DNA of 64,000 bases, taken from assembly GCF_050947875.1 (NCBI RefSeq), contig NC_134570.1, positions 229,881,265-229,945,264 on the forward strand, given 5' to 3'. The notes under the pieces were generated by a model, which saw only the letters and a program-made list of their open reading frames with translations, searched no databases and was not told where the DNA came from. Shown piece by piece: positions 20,345 to 31,650 of this stretch. Source of the stretch: Dermacentor variabilis (taxonomy: Eukaryota > Arthropoda > Arachnida > Ixodida > Ixodidae). Each line of letters begins with the position of its first letter. Position 1 is the stretch's first letter. A program made the translations under genes and the position numbers.

Positions 20345-21012
20345 CTAAATTTTCGGAATCAGGTGCTTTTCCAACGTGGCCACTGGATTAACAGTAATCT
20401 TGAAATCTCTGCCAATTCTGATGCGACCATTCTTCTTAGCCACTGGAACAGTAGGCACAGCCCAAGCTGAAGAGGCAACTGGCCCGAGAATGCCCTCCCT
20501 CTGTAGGCTCTGAAGCTCTTGTGATGCCCCATCCTTGAGGGCAAAGGGCAACTGGGTGGCTGGAAAAACTCGGGCACTGCATCTTGTGGAACATGGATTG
20601 CGACTTTTGGGCCCTTGAAAGGTCCAAGTCTCTGCTCAAATATCTCAGGAAATGCTTGAATAACCCCGTTAACATCAGAAACAATATGAAGATCTGCTTG
20701 TCAGACAGCAGTGTCAATGCCCTGTTCTCAAATCCAATTGCGACCTAGCAGTGTTGGTGAACCATCCCCAGTCAAGAACAAAGGTACGACAGCTTTTATG
20801 TCGCGGAACTATACTGCGACATCCGCTTTCCCTTGAACTTGTGTGAGCTCACCCGAGTAGCTCCGTAGATGCACATCCGACGACGTCACAGTCACCAACG
20901 GTAGTCCATCAATTCTTAGAATTGGGTGCTTTTCCAACGTGGCCACTGGATTAAAAGTAATCTTGAAATCTCCACAAATTCTGATACATCCGTCCTTCTG
21001 TTTGCTGTTTCT
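20345..21012 (-). pseudogene. Gypsy protease-RT remnant with internal duplication
   Basis: On the minus strand 20904-20345 reads DGLPLVTVTSSDVHLRSYSG, then a protease end (TLLGRNWI), then the RT start: REGILGPVASSAWAVPTVPV, KKNGRIRIGRDFKITVNPV and LEKHLIPKI. Just upstream, 21012-20905 encodes a second version of the last block, KDGCIRICGDFKITFNPVAT. So an RT segment of about 85 bp occurs twice, once on each side of the protease region. This order is impossible in a normal Gypsy element and implies rearrangement. Stops break all frames. Confidence 0.65.
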
Positions 21013-22656
21013 GCAAACTTGGAGCCAGCAGTGAATGTGACTGGTAGCACAGAAGGGACTGCTGTGAACTGTCCCAACTCGGTTTGCAGCATGCCTCAGT
21101 TGCAAAGAAGCACCAGAAGCTGCAAGCCAGTACAGCGCCACTCTCCATAACGTTTTTATTGAACGATCTAAGGGAGGAGGACTGTCATGGTTTCGTTTTA
21201 GATGCCTGTCCGTTGCATGGTGCTTCTTGCGCCTCCCTGTAAAGACCGAGAAAATAAACAACATGGGCTCAGTTGCAAGCGCGATCCCGAGTGAATGGTC
21301 GTGCTGTAGTTCATGTTGTTGGTTCCTGTTCATTAGGTGTAACTGTTGACAGCGACCGCCAAGTCGGTTGTCCTCTCGGCACTGCTCGGCTACACTTCTA
21401 ACAATGCGTCTGGATCAAACATTTTTGTTATTCACTCTAGACTCGTGAAACTCTTAGAACACATCCAATCTTGTGTGCCGATTACAAATATGCAATTCGT
21501 TTTTTCTGTAAGTCAATAAAATAGTTACAGTTCTTATGTCAAAAATACTGTATTTACTCGATTCTACCGCGCACCCATTTTCCGTGATCCAAAAAGAAAA
21601 AAAATTTTCGCTTGATCGTAACGCGCACCTGTTTGCCGTGACCTAAAAAAACAAGTCCTTTACAGTACCACGCACCTCATTCTTTGGTACAGAAATACAA
21701 CTTTCATTTGGAAAAACAGATTTACTCCCAGTACATTGAAGTTGCAAGTTGGCGATAAGTAAAACAAGTCGCAATTTCACCTGAAAAGCGAAGCATTGAT
21801 TGTTATACTAAATTAGTAGACAGCTTTACAAAAAGTAAGGACAGCAGTTTTATTGATCGTATGAACTTTTAAACATTCCCTTACTGATTAAATTAACAAG
21901 CACGTCATCACCCATGCATTAGCAAACATGAACACATCTCACTCAATGACTGCAGAAACTCTTTATCAAAATGCTGGAGTGAGGAAGCGCGGCAGCAGAA
22001 GCAAGTGAATAGACTTTTATGCGGCCTCTCGCTTCATGCAAACTAAGTGACGAGAACACCACACTGTGCGCCTAGACGCGTAGACTGTCTCCATCGCATA
22101 TCGCTTTCATAATGGAGGCTGCACGGCCACGCCGTACACAGCAAGTAGAATGTCTCTCCTGTTTGCACCAGTCCTGCATGCAAGTTTCGAGCCGAATGCC
22201 CGTGATGCGGCCCGATTTCTGTCCTTCTCCGCACATGTGATCACTTTCCTTTTAATTGCGGCATTGTGATGGTCTCAGCATGTCTTCGCAGTTAGTACTT
22301 CCATGCTGATAGAGCAAATGCGCAAAATGAGAAAACGGACCGTAGACTAAGCTGAGCACACTCATAGAGTTTCCTGCAAAAATTAGTAGAGGGAACTCTG
22401 GCGCTGCAGTTGTTGACCCACCATGGGAATGATGGGAAGTACATGGATTTGTCTGATCTTCGTAGTTGTAGATTGACACGTTCCTGTGGCTTTGTATATT
22501 ACGCTTTGTATGCCTTCATTGTTTTAAATTTAAGAGCAATTCGAAGTGCAGAAAATGCTATGAACACGCACAATCGCTACTAACTGCAACGATTGAGCTT
22601 GTCGAGGTGGCCAAATCGAAACACACCAGGCGTATCTGGGTACTTGCATGCACGCA

Positions 22657-25016
22657 ATATTTATTTATTTTATTTATTTCAAAGTACGTTACAGGCCCCA
22701 AGGGGAGCATTGAGTAAGGGGGGCATCGTTGAACAAATGACAACAGAAAACCGATACACGAGAGATAAGATGTCAGAGCTAAAAATGTTTACAATGGTAA
22801 CATGCTTGCAAAACAGTGTTAGAAAGAAAAACGCTTAAGAAATATAGAGTTGTCAGGAAAGGAATGAAAAGTACAGTTCACTGTAACACAAAAAGCGGCG
22901 TATCACTCGTGCAAAATAATGCGCGTATCGCGAGCACATAAAAGAAACAAAATTGAAACAAAAAATTGTGGGAAAAAAGAGAGAGAGACATGGTACATAT
23001 GTGACACGTATTATATGACATGACATGTGTACAAATGAATATATTTGTTATGATGAAAAAAAGTTCAGTAGTTGTCTAAATTCATCATTGCTCATTTGTG
23101 CAACAGTGCTGTTAGGAAGCGAATTCCGTACCCGAATTGTGCGTGGTGGAGCCAAGAAGTTAAATGCGTTAAGTGTTCTGATAAATGTGAGTAAGGCTCA
23201 AATCATTATGAAGTTGTCGTGATGTGCAAGACGCGTGTTCCAGTGGCAAATTTGGTGACTTCATGCGGTGAACGTATCTATGGAGCTAGGACAGGAGTGC
23301 GATGTCACGTCGGCTGCTTAGTGATTGCAGGGAAATGTAGTTTTATTTGAGTAATACTTGACTGGTAGTTGTAATTGCAGGAATTGAATCGACCCGCTTG
23401 GTTTTGGATGGCTTCTAACATGCGCATTAAGTATTCAGCTTGCCATGTTAATTAAGTAATTATGGTAGGGAGACCACATAAGGGATGCGAACTCAAACTG
23501 GGGGCTTGCAAATGATAGGAATACTAATTTACAGATGTTGGACGGGCATTTATGCAAGTTGCGATGAATACACCCAAGAGATTTGGAAGCGTTTGCGCAT
23601 ATAGTTGTGATGTGGTAGGCCCGGGAAAGGCTCGGTGTAAGATTAACACCTAGATATTTATATGCTAACACCTGAGATACTAGATTTGTATTTATATACT
23701 AGGAAAAGCTATGATTTGAAGTTTTTCGCATGAATGGCATTACAGTGAAACCTCGTGAAACCGTAGTTGGCTGGAACTTGAAAAAAGCATGTACTAAACG
23801 GTAGTACTGTTTAACTGAACTAGCATGAGATTGACCACTTACCTGTCAAAAACGGAACTCAGAGAGAGTGCGATGAAAGAAGAAAAAAACTTGCAGTATT
23901 TATTCACTTCGTGTGACAAAAGTGTTATTTTTGTTTGATGCTGCGGTGGCCTAGCAGCGACGACAGCAGCCTCAAACTTACTGAAGCTGCGAGGCAGCTT
24001 TTCAGCCATCCCCCCTCTTCTCAGCAAACACTCGCATGACAGATTCCTCGTTGGCGTTACGTATTATCCGTGCATGCGCGCGGTAGCGCTGCAGAAGTCA
24101 CGGGGTGCTATTCTCGTCGCGACGATTGCATTCATGAGGCTGACGTAATGCGCAGCTTCTGCCACTGTCGGGCCTGAATCGCCTGTGCTGTCGCATTCCG
24201 TGTCATCCTCATCACTGTTGCTAGCTGACAGTTCGGCAACAACAGAGACAACGATGACGAAAAGTCAAACCTCGTAGCTGCCATCTCTTCGGGGTCGCGG
24301 CAGCGCTCCTGAGCAACTTCTTCGCATTCCAAATGCCGCACACCGTAGTCAACGGCAGATCCCTGTCACGTACTAGTGCCGACTTCTTTGTGTCATGTTC
24401 GATAGCACAAACAATGTCTAATTTTTCTGCTATGCTGAGCACTCGGTGTCGTTTTTATCCGAGCTCCGGCATGATGCGGGTCCTCGCTTACACAACGCCA
24501 CAATGCTCTCTGGGACGGCACCGAAATGATGTTGATGTGGCTTCATGTGCGAACGCACAGGGCACTTGGAGTTCGTTGTTCCGATCCCTGGGGCTTGTTG
24601 TTCTGCCAGGCCACCTGATGGAGATGACACACTGCCGTGTTTGCACGACGAAAAGTAGAAACACTACGTGTTAACCGATACGTACACAATTCACTGGTAC
24701 GGTTTATGCGGAAACAAAACACATTATGTTCTATGGCCACTTAGTCGGGAATCTGACTTCACTACTTTTTAAACAAAACTACTGTTTAAGCGGGTATGGT
24801 TTAATGAGGTATTACTGTAATTTGCATGTAGATGAGTCCAGTTTCATTTGCCAGTCTTCACTCCATTTGGTAACGCCATAAACGTCCTCTTGAAGAATGC
24901 GATGATCATCAAGGCTGCGAATTGGTCGATATAATATACAATCATCAGCAAAAACACGCATGCAGGATGAGATGTTATTGGGCAGATCATTCATAAGGGC
25001 ATTTCACATCGCTTGT
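22657..25016 (-). mobile_element. 5'-truncated LINE with pogo insertion
   Basis: The 3' end on the minus strand is clear: GGGGCCTGTAACGTACTTTG followed by AAATAAATAAAATAAATAAA at 22680-22657. At the other end, 24994-24815 encodes an RT catalytic region: INDLPNNISSCMRVFADD at the palm motif and WSEDWQMKLDSSTCKLQ. Between them, 23740-23435 carries the RT thumb region (AYKYLGVNLTPSLSRAYHI, FASLMWSPYHNYL). The two coding blocks are separated by a DNA transposon at 23743-24817. The clade is CR1/Jockey-like. TGCATGCA occurs near both borders, which may be a partial target duplication. Confidence 0.7.
23743..24817 (-). mobile_element. Defective pogo/Tigger element inside the LINE
   Basis: CAGTGAAACCTCGTGAAACC at the left and the reverse complement of the right end, CAGTAATACCTCATTAAACC, form terminal inverted repeats, with TA on both sides (23741-23742, 24818-24819). 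The minus-strand frame 24442-24221 reads LSIAEKLDIVCAIEHDTKKS and then LPLTTVCGIWNAKKLL, a CENP-B/pogo N-terminal DNA-binding domain. The DDE catalytic domain is absent, so the copy is internally deleted. It cuts the RT frame of the surrounding LINE and is therefore younger than it. Confidence 0.75.
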
Positions 25017-25039
25017 CGATGCATGCATCTGTGGCTTAA

Positions 25040-25290
25040 TGGCGGCTTAATGGCTTAGAGGCTTCTGCACTAGAGGCCGTGTGTTCGAATCTTGCCATCG
25101 GACAATTTTAATAATGTTTATTTTAATATTCGTTACACAGCACATTGTTGAAAATAACGAGTTTACAAAGTCACAAAGCCATTTGAAAGTTTAGGTAAAT
25201 CCATCTGCTGCCCATAATTCCCATGCTGGTACAACTGCTCCCATTGCAGCTCCTGTAGACACTAGCACCAGAGTTGCCTCTAGTATTTAT
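25040..25290 (+). mobile_element. tRNA-derived SINE-like sequence
   Basis: An A box TGGCTTAGAGG (25051-25061) and a B box GTTCGAATC (25083-25091) are 32 bases apart, as in a tRNA internal promoter. Downstream is an AT-rich body (TTTTAATAATGTTTATTTTA) without coding capacity. The sequence preceding the A box contains two overlapping copies of GGCTTAATGG. The right border is set by the RTE target duplication at 25291. No poly(A) tail or own target duplication was found, so the extent is approximate. Confidence 0.55.
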
Positions 25291-25295
25291 TGTAT

Positions 25296-25334
25296 GACAG
25301 GGTCAGTTTCCGCCAAGGAAAACTGACCCTGTCA
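25296..25334. repeat. Perfect 15-bp hairpin at the RTE 5' junction
   Basis: TGACAGGGTCAGTTT is followed by a 9- to 10-base spacer and then AAACTGACCCTGTCA, a perfect inverted repeat. It lies exactly where the RTE element meets its target duplication (25291-25299). It is best read as an inverted copy of the element's first retained bases made during insertion. Confidence 0.85.
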
Positions 25335-25379
25335 ACCTTTAATTGCTGAACTCTGTCGAGTGAGGCTAGCTTTGCAGTA

Positions 25380-25975
25380 ATGTTCAAGGAACTATCAGAT
25401 ATTGTTTGGGATATCATCGGCCTTAGTGAGGTTAGAAGAACTGGTGAAGCTTATACGTTGCTGAATAACAGCCATGTCCTCTTCTATAGAGGTCTGCCAG
25501 ATAAGAAGCAATACGGGGTAGGATTCTTAATCCATAAGAACATAGCGGGCAACATTGACAAATTCTACAGCATTAATAAGAGGGTAGCCGTAGTCGTAAT
25601 CAAACTTAATAAGTATAGACTAAAGGTAGTACAAGCCTATGCTCCAACATGCAGCCACAAAGATGAAGAAGTAGATCGGTTTTATAAAGATGCTGAGTTA
25701 GCGATGAGAAAAGTGCAGACTCGATATACAGTAGTAATGGGAGACTTCAAAGTACAAGGGGGGAAATAGCAGGCGGGTGAACAGGCAATTGGCAACTACA
25801 GCGTCGATTCTAGAAACACTATAGGAGAGGTGCTAGTAGAATTCGCTGAAAGGAATATGCTAAGAATAATGAACACCTTTTTCAGGAAGCGTAGCAACAA
25901 AGTGGACCTGGAAAAGCCGTAATGGTGAAACAAGGAATGAAATTGATTTCATACTTTATGCTGATCCCAGCATAG
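25380..25975 (+). pseudogene. RTE endonuclease (APE) domain
   Basis: The frame starts at 25380 with MFKELSDIVWDIIGLSEVRR, which contains the E of the APE motif (LSE). It continues with QYGVGFLIHKNI, VVQAYAPT and YTVVMGDF, the last being the GDFN motif with its Asn replaced by Lys (MGDFK). The frame stops at 25767-25769. Downstream, NEIDFILYADPS appears in another frame (the I-D-F/Y motif near 25940). The enzyme nicks target DNA to prime reverse transcription. The altered Asn and the frameshifts mean it is dead. Confidence 0.78.
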
Positions 25976-27830
25976 TGCAGGATGTAGAAGTGACAGGTAA
26001 AGTAAAGTGCATTGATCATAAGTTAGTGAGGGCTAGGATTCAGCACAATTTGAAGAGAGAAATAGTAAAATTGGTCAAGAAGAAACAGGTGAACTTAGAG
26101 GCAGTAAGGGTAAAAGCAGACAAATTTAGGCTGGTACTTGCAAACAAATTTGCAGCCTTAGAACAGAAAGATGACGATGATGACATAGAGCTAATTAATG
26201 AAACCGTTACGAGGCTGGCTTCAGAGGCAGCAACTGAAGTGGGAGGCAAGGCACCAAGGCAACCATTAGGCAAGCTCTCCCAAATAACAAAGGACCTAAT
26301 AAAGAAACAACAAAGAATGAAAGTGTCGAACTCAAGAGATAAGATAGAATTTGCGCAAGTGTCAAAACTGACCAACAAGGCGAAAGTAAGTGATATTCGA
26401 AACTATAACGTGAGAAGAACTGAAGAAGCCGTAAAAAATGGACGCAGCCTGAAATCAGGGAGAAAGAAACTTGTCATAGGACAAACCAAGATGTATGCAC
26501 TGAAAGATAAGCAGGGTAATATCATCAGCAATCTCGAAGAGCAGAAGAATTCTGCACTGACCTGTGCAGTACCCAGAGGAATCCGGATACCTTCATTATA
26601 AACAGTAATGAACAGGATACGGAAGCTGCTCCTATAACTAGCGATGAAGTCAGAAGGGCCTTTGCAAGACATGAAACGAGGAAGAGCAGCAAGAAAAGAT
26701 GGAATAACAGTCAGTTTAATCAAAGATGGAGGAGACGTAATGCTTGAAAAATAGACGGCTCTCTATACGAAATGTCTATCAACTACAGGGGTCCCAGAAA
26801 GCTGGAAGAATGCAAACATTATACTAATCCACAAAAAGGGAGACATTAAAGAACTGAAAAATCGTAGGCCCATTAGCTTACTCCTAGTGTTATATAAAAT
26901 ATTTACCAAAAAATCTTCAATAGAATAAGGGCAACCCTGGACTTTAGTCAACCAAGGGAGCAGGCTGGCTTCAGGAAAGGTTACTCTGCAATGGATCATA
27001 TCCATGTCATTAACCAGGTTATCGAGAAATCCGCAAAGTACAATAAGCCTCTCTATATGGCTTTCATAGATTACGGAAAAGCATTTGATTCAGTAGGGAT
27101 ACCAGCTGTCCTAGAGGCATTACGTAATCAAGGAGTACAGACTGCTTACATAAATACCGTGGAAAATATCTACAGAGGTTCTATGCCACCTTAATTCTAC
27201 ACAAGAAAAGCAGGAAGATACTTATAAAAAAAGGGGTGAGACAGGGAGACACAATCTCTCCAATGCTATTCACTGCGTGCTTGGAAGAAGTATTCAAGCT
27301 ATTAAACTGGGAAGGCTTAGGAGCAAGGATCGACGGTGAATATCTCGGCAACCTTCGGTTTGCCAATGACATTGTTCTATTCAGCAAAAATGCAGACGAG
27401 TTAGAACAAATGATTGAGGACCTTAACAGAGAGAGTGTAAAAGTGGAGTTGAAGGTTAATATGCAGAAAACAAAGATAATGATGAACAACCGGGCAGGGG
27501 AGCAAGAATTCAATATCGCCAGTCAGCCTCTAGAGTCTGTGAAGGAGTACGCTTACCTAGGTCAACTAATCACAGGGAACCCTGACCATGAGAAGGAAAT
27601 TCACAGAAGTATAAGAATGGGTTGGATCGCGTATGGCACACATCGTGAGCTCCTGACTGGAAGCTTACCATTATCATTGGAAAGGAAAGTATATAATTAG
27701 TGCATTCTACCAGTGCTGACATATGGGGCAGAGATTTGGAGACTGACAAAGAAACGAGAACAAATTGAGGACTGCACAAAGAGCAATGGAACGAAGAATG
27801 CTAGGCATAACTTTGAAACAGAAAGGGAGT
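25975..27830 (+). pseudogene. RTE linker and reverse transcriptase
   Basis: 25975-26601 is open and covers the end of the endonuclease (CIDHKLVRARIQ, the S/C-D-H motif) and the charged linker. RT motifs follow across frames: REQAGFRKGYSAMDHIHVIN at about 26958, MAFIDYGKAFDSV at 27058, VRQGDTISPMLFTACLEEVF at 27236, and LRFANDIVLF at about 27353. The last is the F-A-D-D catalytic box with its first Asp changed to Asn. The tail region (LTYGAEIWRLTKK) continues to about 27830. A missing catalytic Asp alone would abolish activity. Confidence 0.82.
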
Positions 27831-28724
27831 GGTTTGTATCAGAGAGTGAATGGGTATAGACGATATTCTAATAGACATTAAGAGAAAAAAATGGCGCTCT
27901 GCAGGTCATGTAATATGCAGATTAGATAACTGTTGGACGATTAGGGTCACATAATGGGTATCAAGAGAAGGGAAGCGCAGTAGAGGACGACAGAAGATTA
28001 GGTGGTGTGACGAAATCAGCAAATTTGCGGGTGCTAGTTGGAATTGGCTGGTGCAGGACAAGGGCAAATGGAGATCGTGGGTAGAGGCCTTCGTCCTGCA
28101 GTGGACATAAAATAGGCTGCTGCTGATGATGATGATGACTGTATGACACACTATGAGCACACATACTACAGCACATGGGGGAAGCTACGGCAGCTAGGCT
28201 TGAAGTGCATATGAGGTGGCCATTTTGAAATACCGATGGCGATATGGTAACGTAGATTTAGGGTAGTGCTGAATTCTAATGGGCACGCAGTGTTTTGATC
28301 CCTTATGTCAGGAAAAAAGTGTGCGTTAGACTTGAGTAAATACGGTATCGAATGCGACTCGCAAAATATGTACTGCAGCAAGAGAGCTAAAAGTAAGCAG
28401 GTATGTTCCTAAATGTTCAGAGACTGCAATATAGCATTTTGATGCTTGTACCTATACTTTAGCCTAAGCTATGAAACTCTAATGTTGCAGCTTTACAAAT
28501 GGAGATTCTTGTTGGTGATTTTTACAGGATTTCAAAATATTGCAGTGTCCTAAGACACTATATCATAGTTCTTGTGCACTCTCCGACTCACCATCATTCA
28601 GACAGAAAATAAGATGAGAATTGAATGAGTGGAAAGGACACAGTGTTGATCCCACAATTTGAGACTTTAAAAGAAACTGTATGAGAAAAACACAAAAACT
28701 GAAAAAAAAAAACTGGGAAAATAT

Positions 28725-29091
28725 TGTCATGCAGTAGTAATAGTGAATAATACAGTGGCAAAACTGTGAACTATGAAACTAACTTTTTATTGGGCGAACT
28801 TGGACCCACAATACCAAGTTATACTCAAAGCACAGCGATAGCAGCGAACGCGGTCAGCGATCCTCGAAATCTGGTGTGGCGGTCAAGCGCGTCGGCTTTT
28901 ATACATGAGCCGTCAAAAGTTCCAGAGTAATCGCTGGTGCCCGCGTTTCTTCCAGAAAGTTCGACACAATTCGCGGCTCACATGCAGTTGGATTACGCAA
29001 GCTTCGGGGACAGCACACAGCAGAAAGAACCATCGATAACATTCAAGAAACTTGCAATGCATGCGGGCCCGTCCCGCACAGCGTGATAACA
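28725..29091 (-). repeat. Solo LTR of a Gypsy-type element
   Basis: On the minus strand the repeat begins TGTTATCACGCTGTGCGGGA at 29091 and ends TACTACTGCATGACA at 28725. It has a TATA box (ATGTATAAAAGCCGACGCGC, about 28905) and a polyadenylation-type CGCCCAATAAAAAGTT (about 28780). I recognise this as a common tick LTR. No internal domain or second LTR lies nearby. The flanks (ATAT and TTTG) do not match, so a simple solo-LTR history is not proved. Confidence 0.72.
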
Positions 29092-31372
29092 TTTGTTAGA
29101 CAGTGAAAAGTGGTCACCCGAAAAAGATAAACAAGTACATGTGTCAATATGCGTTTCAAGCTTCAAAACTGGGAAATAATAATTACGCACAAAGTGATAA
29201 AAGCACACTAAAATGCCTCCACTGACGCTGACATTAGGCGCATCTGTAGTCTCTTAACAGGATCTACAATGCACCAACACGAACCCGCATATGCGTGAGA
29301 GGTGTGGGAGCAGGCATCGGCACATTGTCTGCGGTCTCCAAAGTAAAACTACACACGAGGACAAAAGGCACTGGTTATCTTCGCTGTTGTGTTATTGCCA
29401 ATGCAGTATGAGATTGCACGATGCAGTGACATATCTCCAGCACGATCTTATCGGCTCGTCTGAAACTTGAAACATCCACCTTTTTCTTGCCATGGGAAGT
29501 AGAGATGGCTTATGCTTCTCTTCCACTAGGTGCGTGTCCAGTTCCAAGCTTTCTTTTTTTGTTTTGTTTAGAGAGGGTCAACTTGCTGCTTACACTGCTG
29601 CTTACAACAACGGTGGATGAACAGCAGAATCCGGGCGCTAGTTGCCATAGCCACAGCCAATCAGAAGGCGCCTGCTGATCCACTGAGCCAATAAGACGGA
29701 TGCGTGCATTGCGAGCTTCGGCAAACCAGCCCCCGATTGTTTCACGTTTGCACTTTTCCTGTGCAACCATCATCAGCACGTATGCAGGGAACTGGAAGGC
29801 GGTACTCACTGAGCTTTTTGGAATGATACTGTCACAATGCAAAGACGGTGGTGCTTGGCGGCCCGACAAACCAGAGAGCTCCAGTGTCACTGCACATTTT
29901 TTAATTCCTTTCTCCCCATTTGAGCTGATAAAATAATTTTTTTCTGACACTTACGGAGCATTTTTGTCATATCATTTTGATGCCGTCTAAATTAGTTATT
30001 ATAGATGCCGAAATAAGTAGTTCCAAAAAATAGAATTTTTTCCAAGATTTTCGGTTTTCAAAATCCGCGCCCCCCCTTAAGCACAGCATGGCCAACCATT
30101 AAACTTTGAACCTAATCAGTATTCAAGACAGCATAACTTCTCTATTTCTTCAGCTTCAGAGAGATAAAAATCAATTCATTCTATCCAACAGTAAGTCTAC
30201 TGATAAAAAATATGTTCCAGGCTTTCATGTACAAAGTGAGTTGTTATCAATGTTGTAATACTAATTTGACGTTTCACTTAAAAAATAAAAGTAGACCATG
30301 CTATATTACATCTTGATTCCTAGGTATCTGAGTTTCTTATAGCTGGCAACATTCTTGTCACAATAATGTGAGTGGACATGTGCAGCACCATGTTTTGTTT
30401 TTTGCACAATATTCCTAAGCGTAAAGCTTTTTGTTAAATTTTCAAATATTCTATGCTCAATTCAACATTCAGCTTGTTTTCCTTGGTTCGATTCGATATT
30501 CGATTTGAAGTCTACTCGCACATCCCTAAGAAATAGTCATAATGCTTACACTGCATATATGTCAAAACACTGTATAAGGAACTCTCGTCAGGACAGCATT
30601 TCTCGTGCCACCCACTTTTCCTCCATTTAAGTTTCTGCACTCTTCACATGGCACTACCACCAGCACGGGAAGTACGCAGGAAGAGAGCGATCGCGAGCAA
30701 TGATGCCAGGAAATGTATGTAACGGGATCGTATCAACGAGGTTCTACTGCAGTAGGGGTGTGCGAATACATGACTATTCAATCTTGAATTGAAAAGTGAA
30801 TGTTGTGCATAGTGAATCAATAGTGAATCAAAACAAAGGCACTGTCTTACTCCTCAGAAGCCTCGAGTAGACTGGAGACAGTCCAAGTGACCTCGGTGTC
30901 TAGACAACTCTAACTAGATAAGCCATAGAACATATGGAGTAACGAAAAGTCGGTGTTCTTCAGAAAAGAACCAAAACACAGCGGTCGCAAATGAATGGCA
31001 TTGCTTTTTCAATGAAACATGGTGAATGCTGGCTGGCTAATGTCAACTCGTGCAGTGGCTTAGCAGAGTGGCTTGCAAGGCCAGTGTTCATTTTCTTGTA
31101 TGAATACAGTAGTTGGTATGAATACACAGTAGTGAAGAGTCACCTATTGCGCAGCAAGCTTGATAGAAGACTCCAAGCAGAGTACCTTGGTCGCTGAGTT
31201 CTAAACATCATTCGCAGGGCATGTGTGGGCCTTTCTGTTAGTGTGCTGTTAGCTAGCACAAGACTGCAGAATGCGTCCACATGTAAGTTTGTCACAGGGT
31301 TTAAAACAAGCTGTCCTTGTTCATCATTCAGAAGCATCTACTAAAAAAACAGCAAAGCGCAAAATATCATAT
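29092..31372. other. Intron stretch, probable MITE fragments
   Basis: No gene is recognised. 29480-30075 has promoter-like CAAT-rich DNA (GCCAATCAG) and ends in TTTTCGGTTTTCAAAATCCG followed by a C-run, resembling a common tick MITE, but borders were not found. TCGCACATCCCTA near 30530 and TAGGGGTGTGCGAATAC at 30769 are opposite-facing ends of a family whose termini carry GGGTGTGCGAAT. Near 30757 is an inverted relative of the TIR-like end at 15500. A 146-codon minus frame at 29510-29950 shows no domain. Confidence 0.35.
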
Positions 31373-31650
31373 ACTAGCTTCTTTGCTACAGAGTAGAAAA
31401 TTGGTATTATAATTTATAAAATACAGTGTGAATTTGCATTTCCTTGGCCAGCCCAGATCATATGTGCCTCATGAATTCCACACCGATGTCATGCAGGTGG
31501 ACCCCGAATACACTAGCTTCTTTGCTACAGAGTAGAAAATTGGTATTATAATTTATAAAATACAGTGTGAATTTGCATTTCCTTGGCCAGCCCAGATCAT
31601 ATGTGCCTCATGAATTCCACACCGATGTCATGCAGGTGGACCCCGAATAC
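31373..31650 (+). repeat. Exact 139-bp tandem duplication across a splice acceptor
   Basis: 31373-31511 and 31512-31650 appear identical base for base. Each unit begins ACTAGCTTCTTTGCTACAGA and ends CAGGTGGACCCCGAATAC, so each includes the intron end, the AG acceptor (31495-31496 and 31634-31635) and the first 15 bases of the UBE4B exon. Only the second unit is followed by the rest of the exon. Splicing to the first copy would read V-D-P-E-Y, then TSFATE and an in-frame TAG. Confidence 0.95.

Larger units (their letters stand above)
25300..28139 (+). mobile_element. RTE-type LINE with 9-bp target duplication
   Basis: TGTATGACA is repeated directly at 25291-25299 and 28140-28148. The element between encodes an APE endonuclease and then a reverse transcriptase, lacks RNase H, and ends with a short 3' region and a TGATGATGATGATGA tail at 28123-28139. 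These are RTE-clade features. The 5' end is truncated inside or just before the endonuclease. Several frameshifts and stops make it inactive. It separates the SINE-like sequence from the right end of the TIR element. Confidence 0.85.
21548..28345. mobile_element. TIR DNA element expanded by nested insertions
   Basis: CTGTATTTACTCGATTCTAC at 21548 and the reverse complement of the right end, CCGTATTTACTCAAGTCTAA at 28345, form a terminal inverted repeat of about 27 bp with 21 or 22 matches. TA flanks both ends (21546-21547, 28346-28347), as in Tc1/mariner/pogo insertions. The element's own DNA is 21548-22656 and 28149-28345; the rest is a LINE, a SINE and an RTE element. No transposase was recognised. 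The pairing is inference: two separate copies of one family could also give this pattern. Confidence 0.5.

Noticed and set aside
28725..29091. Solo LTR as the promoter of a host gene
   Set aside because: It has a TATA box and a polyadenylation site, but no downstream exon on the minus strand was found, and UBE4B is on the other strand.
29510..29950. A 146-codon minus-strand frame
   Set aside because: No domain or codon signal; it lies in repeat-like intron DNA with CCAAT words and a poly-A-rich end.
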